Shown here: positions 58,525 to 59,341 of the stretch, piece after piece
Position numbering within the stretch: position 1 is the first letter of the stretch
Layout of the letters: each line of letters opens with the position of its first letter
NCBI GenBank assembly: GCA_934463035.1
Contig: CAKSIG010000007.1
Coordinates: 1-59,341, forward strand
DNA from: an uncultured Eubacteriales bacterium
Lineage (GTDB): Bacteria > Bacillota > Clostridia > Oscillospirales > Acutalibacteraceae
DNA: 59,341 nt
Direction: 5' to 3'
Notes under the pieces: model-generated
Told to the model about the DNA's origin: nothing
The model's database searches: none
The model's input: the letters and a program-made list of their open reading frames with translations, nothing else
Position numbers and translations under genes: made by a program

Positions 58525-58561
58525 AAAAGGCGCCGAAAGCCAAATGTTTTCGGTGCCTTTT
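58525..58561 (-). terminator. Terminator after yjdF
   Basis: 14-bp stem (58525-58538 with 58548-58561; arm AAAAGGCACCGAAA on the minus strand, one G-T pair) that ends in CCTTTT. Confidence 0.85.
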
Positions 58562-58568
58562 GTCGGGG

Positions 58569-58985
58569 TCATCTGCCCCTGTGTTTTTCTTTTCGTTTCT
58601 GTTGTCTTAGTGTGAAACGCCGTTCTTTTTCTGCGTTGCGCCGTTCCCTGCCGATTGTTTTGCAAATCAGCTTGCTTTCTTCCCGTTGCAGCTGCAATGC
58701 CTGTTGGGATTTTGTACCTATACCGACGCTTGCGAGCTGTTTCCGCAGTTCCCGTTGCAAACGCTTGGGATTTTTGGCGATATTCTTCACAACCGCGTCA
58801 ACAGACGGACTGAATTTCAACCGACAGCATTCTTTAAGAATAAATTTCCACACTTCGCAGTCCTTTGGTTCTGTCCCGAATGTAATTTTGCAAACAGACA
58901 GCTTATTGTCTGTTATACGCTCAAAAACACCGACCCAAAACGGATTCTCAAAATATACCGTCAGCTGTGCTTTGCTTTCGTCCAT
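58569..58985 (-). CDS. yjdF: YjdF-family protein
   Basis: 138 residues. Matches the YjdF family closely: QLTVYFENPFWVGVFERITD, CKITFGTEPKDCEVW, GIGTKSQQALQLQREESKL and the basic tail RRFTLRQQKRKEKHRGR. Biochemical function is not known; genes of the family are usually controlled by a riboswitch that binds azaaromatic compounds, and a leader of the right kind lies upstream. CAGGAGGG precedes ATG 58985. Confidence 0.93.
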   Translation of the reverse strand: MDESKAQLTVYFENPFWVGVFERITDNKLSVCKITFGTEPKDCEVWKFILKECCRLKFSPSVDAVVKNIAKNPKRLQRELRKQLASVGIGTKSQQALQLQREESKLICKTIGRERRNAEKERRFTLRQQKRKEKHRGR

Positions 58986-58994
58986 AACGAAACC

Positions 58995-59115
58995 CTCCTG
59001 AAAATAAAATTTACAGGAACGGACAACCCGGAGGGGAAGGTTACTTACCCAAATACAAAATTCGGACGGTCGGGCTACCTACCGACTCTAATGCGCCCGA
59101 CGGCGCACATTGCGT
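58995..59115 (-). promoter_or_regulatory. yjdF riboswitch (azaaromatic-sensing) candidate
   Basis: The 120-nt leader contains a clear stem GTCGGGC / GCCCGAC (59095-59101 with 59069-59075 on the minus strand), conserved-looking GGTAAGTAACCTTCCCC, and CCGGGTTGTCCGTTCCTGT just before the ribosome-binding site. Its position, size and the yjdF gene next to it support the yjdF motif; control would be at translation start. No covariance model was run. Confidence 0.65.
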
Positions 59116-59223
59116 TTTTATCCTGCCGATATATAAAGTGCATTTGCACAATATATAATAATGTATATTGATTTTGAGACCGACTAAACCGACTAAACCG
59201 TCGGCTGAAAATCAGCAAAAACC

Positions 59224-59251
59224 AAAAAAGCAACCGCGTTTGCGGTTGCTT
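59224..59251 (-). terminator. Terminator of the rRNA operon
   Basis: 10-bp stem AAGCAACCGC / GCGGTTGCTT with loop GTTT, followed on the minus strand by TTTTTTGG. Confidence 0.85.
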
Positions 59252-59318
59252 TGATTTCGGTGTTGCTCACACCCTGAAAACTGAACAAGTAAGGGAAGAC
59301 GAAGAGGAACGAAAAAAT

Positions 59319-59341
59319 AGGTCAAGCCCTCGGTCTATTAG
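59319..59341 (-). rRNA. 23S rRNA, 3' end (gene continues outside window)
   Basis: On the minus strand the last bases read CTAATAGACCGAGGGCTTGA then CC, the conserved 3' terminus of bacterial 23S rRNA. About 65 bp of spacer and a terminator follow, without a 5S gene. Confidence 0.85.

Overview
The window looks like a chromosomal segment of an anaerobic, gut-type Clostridia member (Bacillota). The signs are strong AGGAGG ribosome-binding sites, a FeoA-FeoB fusion, a yjdF riboswitch with yjdF, TnpV and large serine recombinases of Clostridial mobile elements, and a large locus for plant or host glycans. I cannot name the species. The left 26 kb is accessory DNA and is clearly more AT-rich over 1.5-9.3 kb and 10.3-19 kb. 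The right 33 kb is more GC-rich and looks like resident chromosome.

Layout. (1) 1-10.1 kb: a serine-recombinase element (its end lies outside the window) carrying an XRE/YozG-type regulator, an AlwI-like restriction-modification system with two Dam-type methylases, then four genes joined by 8-nt start/stop overlaps: a Panacea/YwgA-like protein, a PD-(D/E)xK nuclease-like protein, a protein with a tRNA-guanine-transglycosylase-type CxCxxC zinc motif, and a SIR2 protein with an inserted zinc ribbon. I match this quartet to no named defence system. A small unknown gene and a frameshifted tnpV follow. (2) 10.28-26.26 kb: a 16-kb integrative, mobilizable island inserted in the anticodon loop of a tRNA-Leu(CAG). 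The 3' half of that tRNA is at 10.23 kb and the 5' half at 26.29 kb; the halves rebuild a complete tRNA, and the island ends rebuild a palindromic attP. The island carries an intact replacement tRNA-Leu(CAG), two extra tRNA 5' halves that look like scars of earlier insertions, MobC and relaxase with a nested gene, a tyrosine and a large serine recombinase, and an uncharacterised membrane-linked operon (zinc ribbon-TPR, zinc ribbon-SPFH, coiled-coil and multi-TM proteins). (3) 26.3-45.8 kb: carbohydrate region with a GH78 rhamnosidase, an FAD oxidoreductase, a minus-strand operon (SDR, type I DHQase-like, SGNH hydrolase, Gfo/Idh/MocA, quinone oxidoreductase), two AraC regulators, a six-hairpin glycosidase, a polysaccharide deacetylase, a GH31/36-like enzyme and a sialate-esterase-like protein. 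Two inverted copies of a 275-bp repeat with covarying ends lie here. (4) 46-54.4 kb: FeoAB with two operator-like palindromes, then an operon of six-hairpin glycosidase, GH65 phosphorylase, SemiSWEET-like transporter and esterase. (5) 54.4-59.3 kb: membrane protein, large lipoprotein, small resolvase, yjdF with riboswitch, and the 3' tip of a 23S rRNA gene on the minus strand with a terminator but no 5S gene.

How it fits together: the right side suggests stepwise uptake and trimming of acetylated, rhamnose-containing oligosaccharides, with AraC and MerR control. The left side is stacked mobile defence cargo. Functions are read from motifs by eye; no database search was possible.
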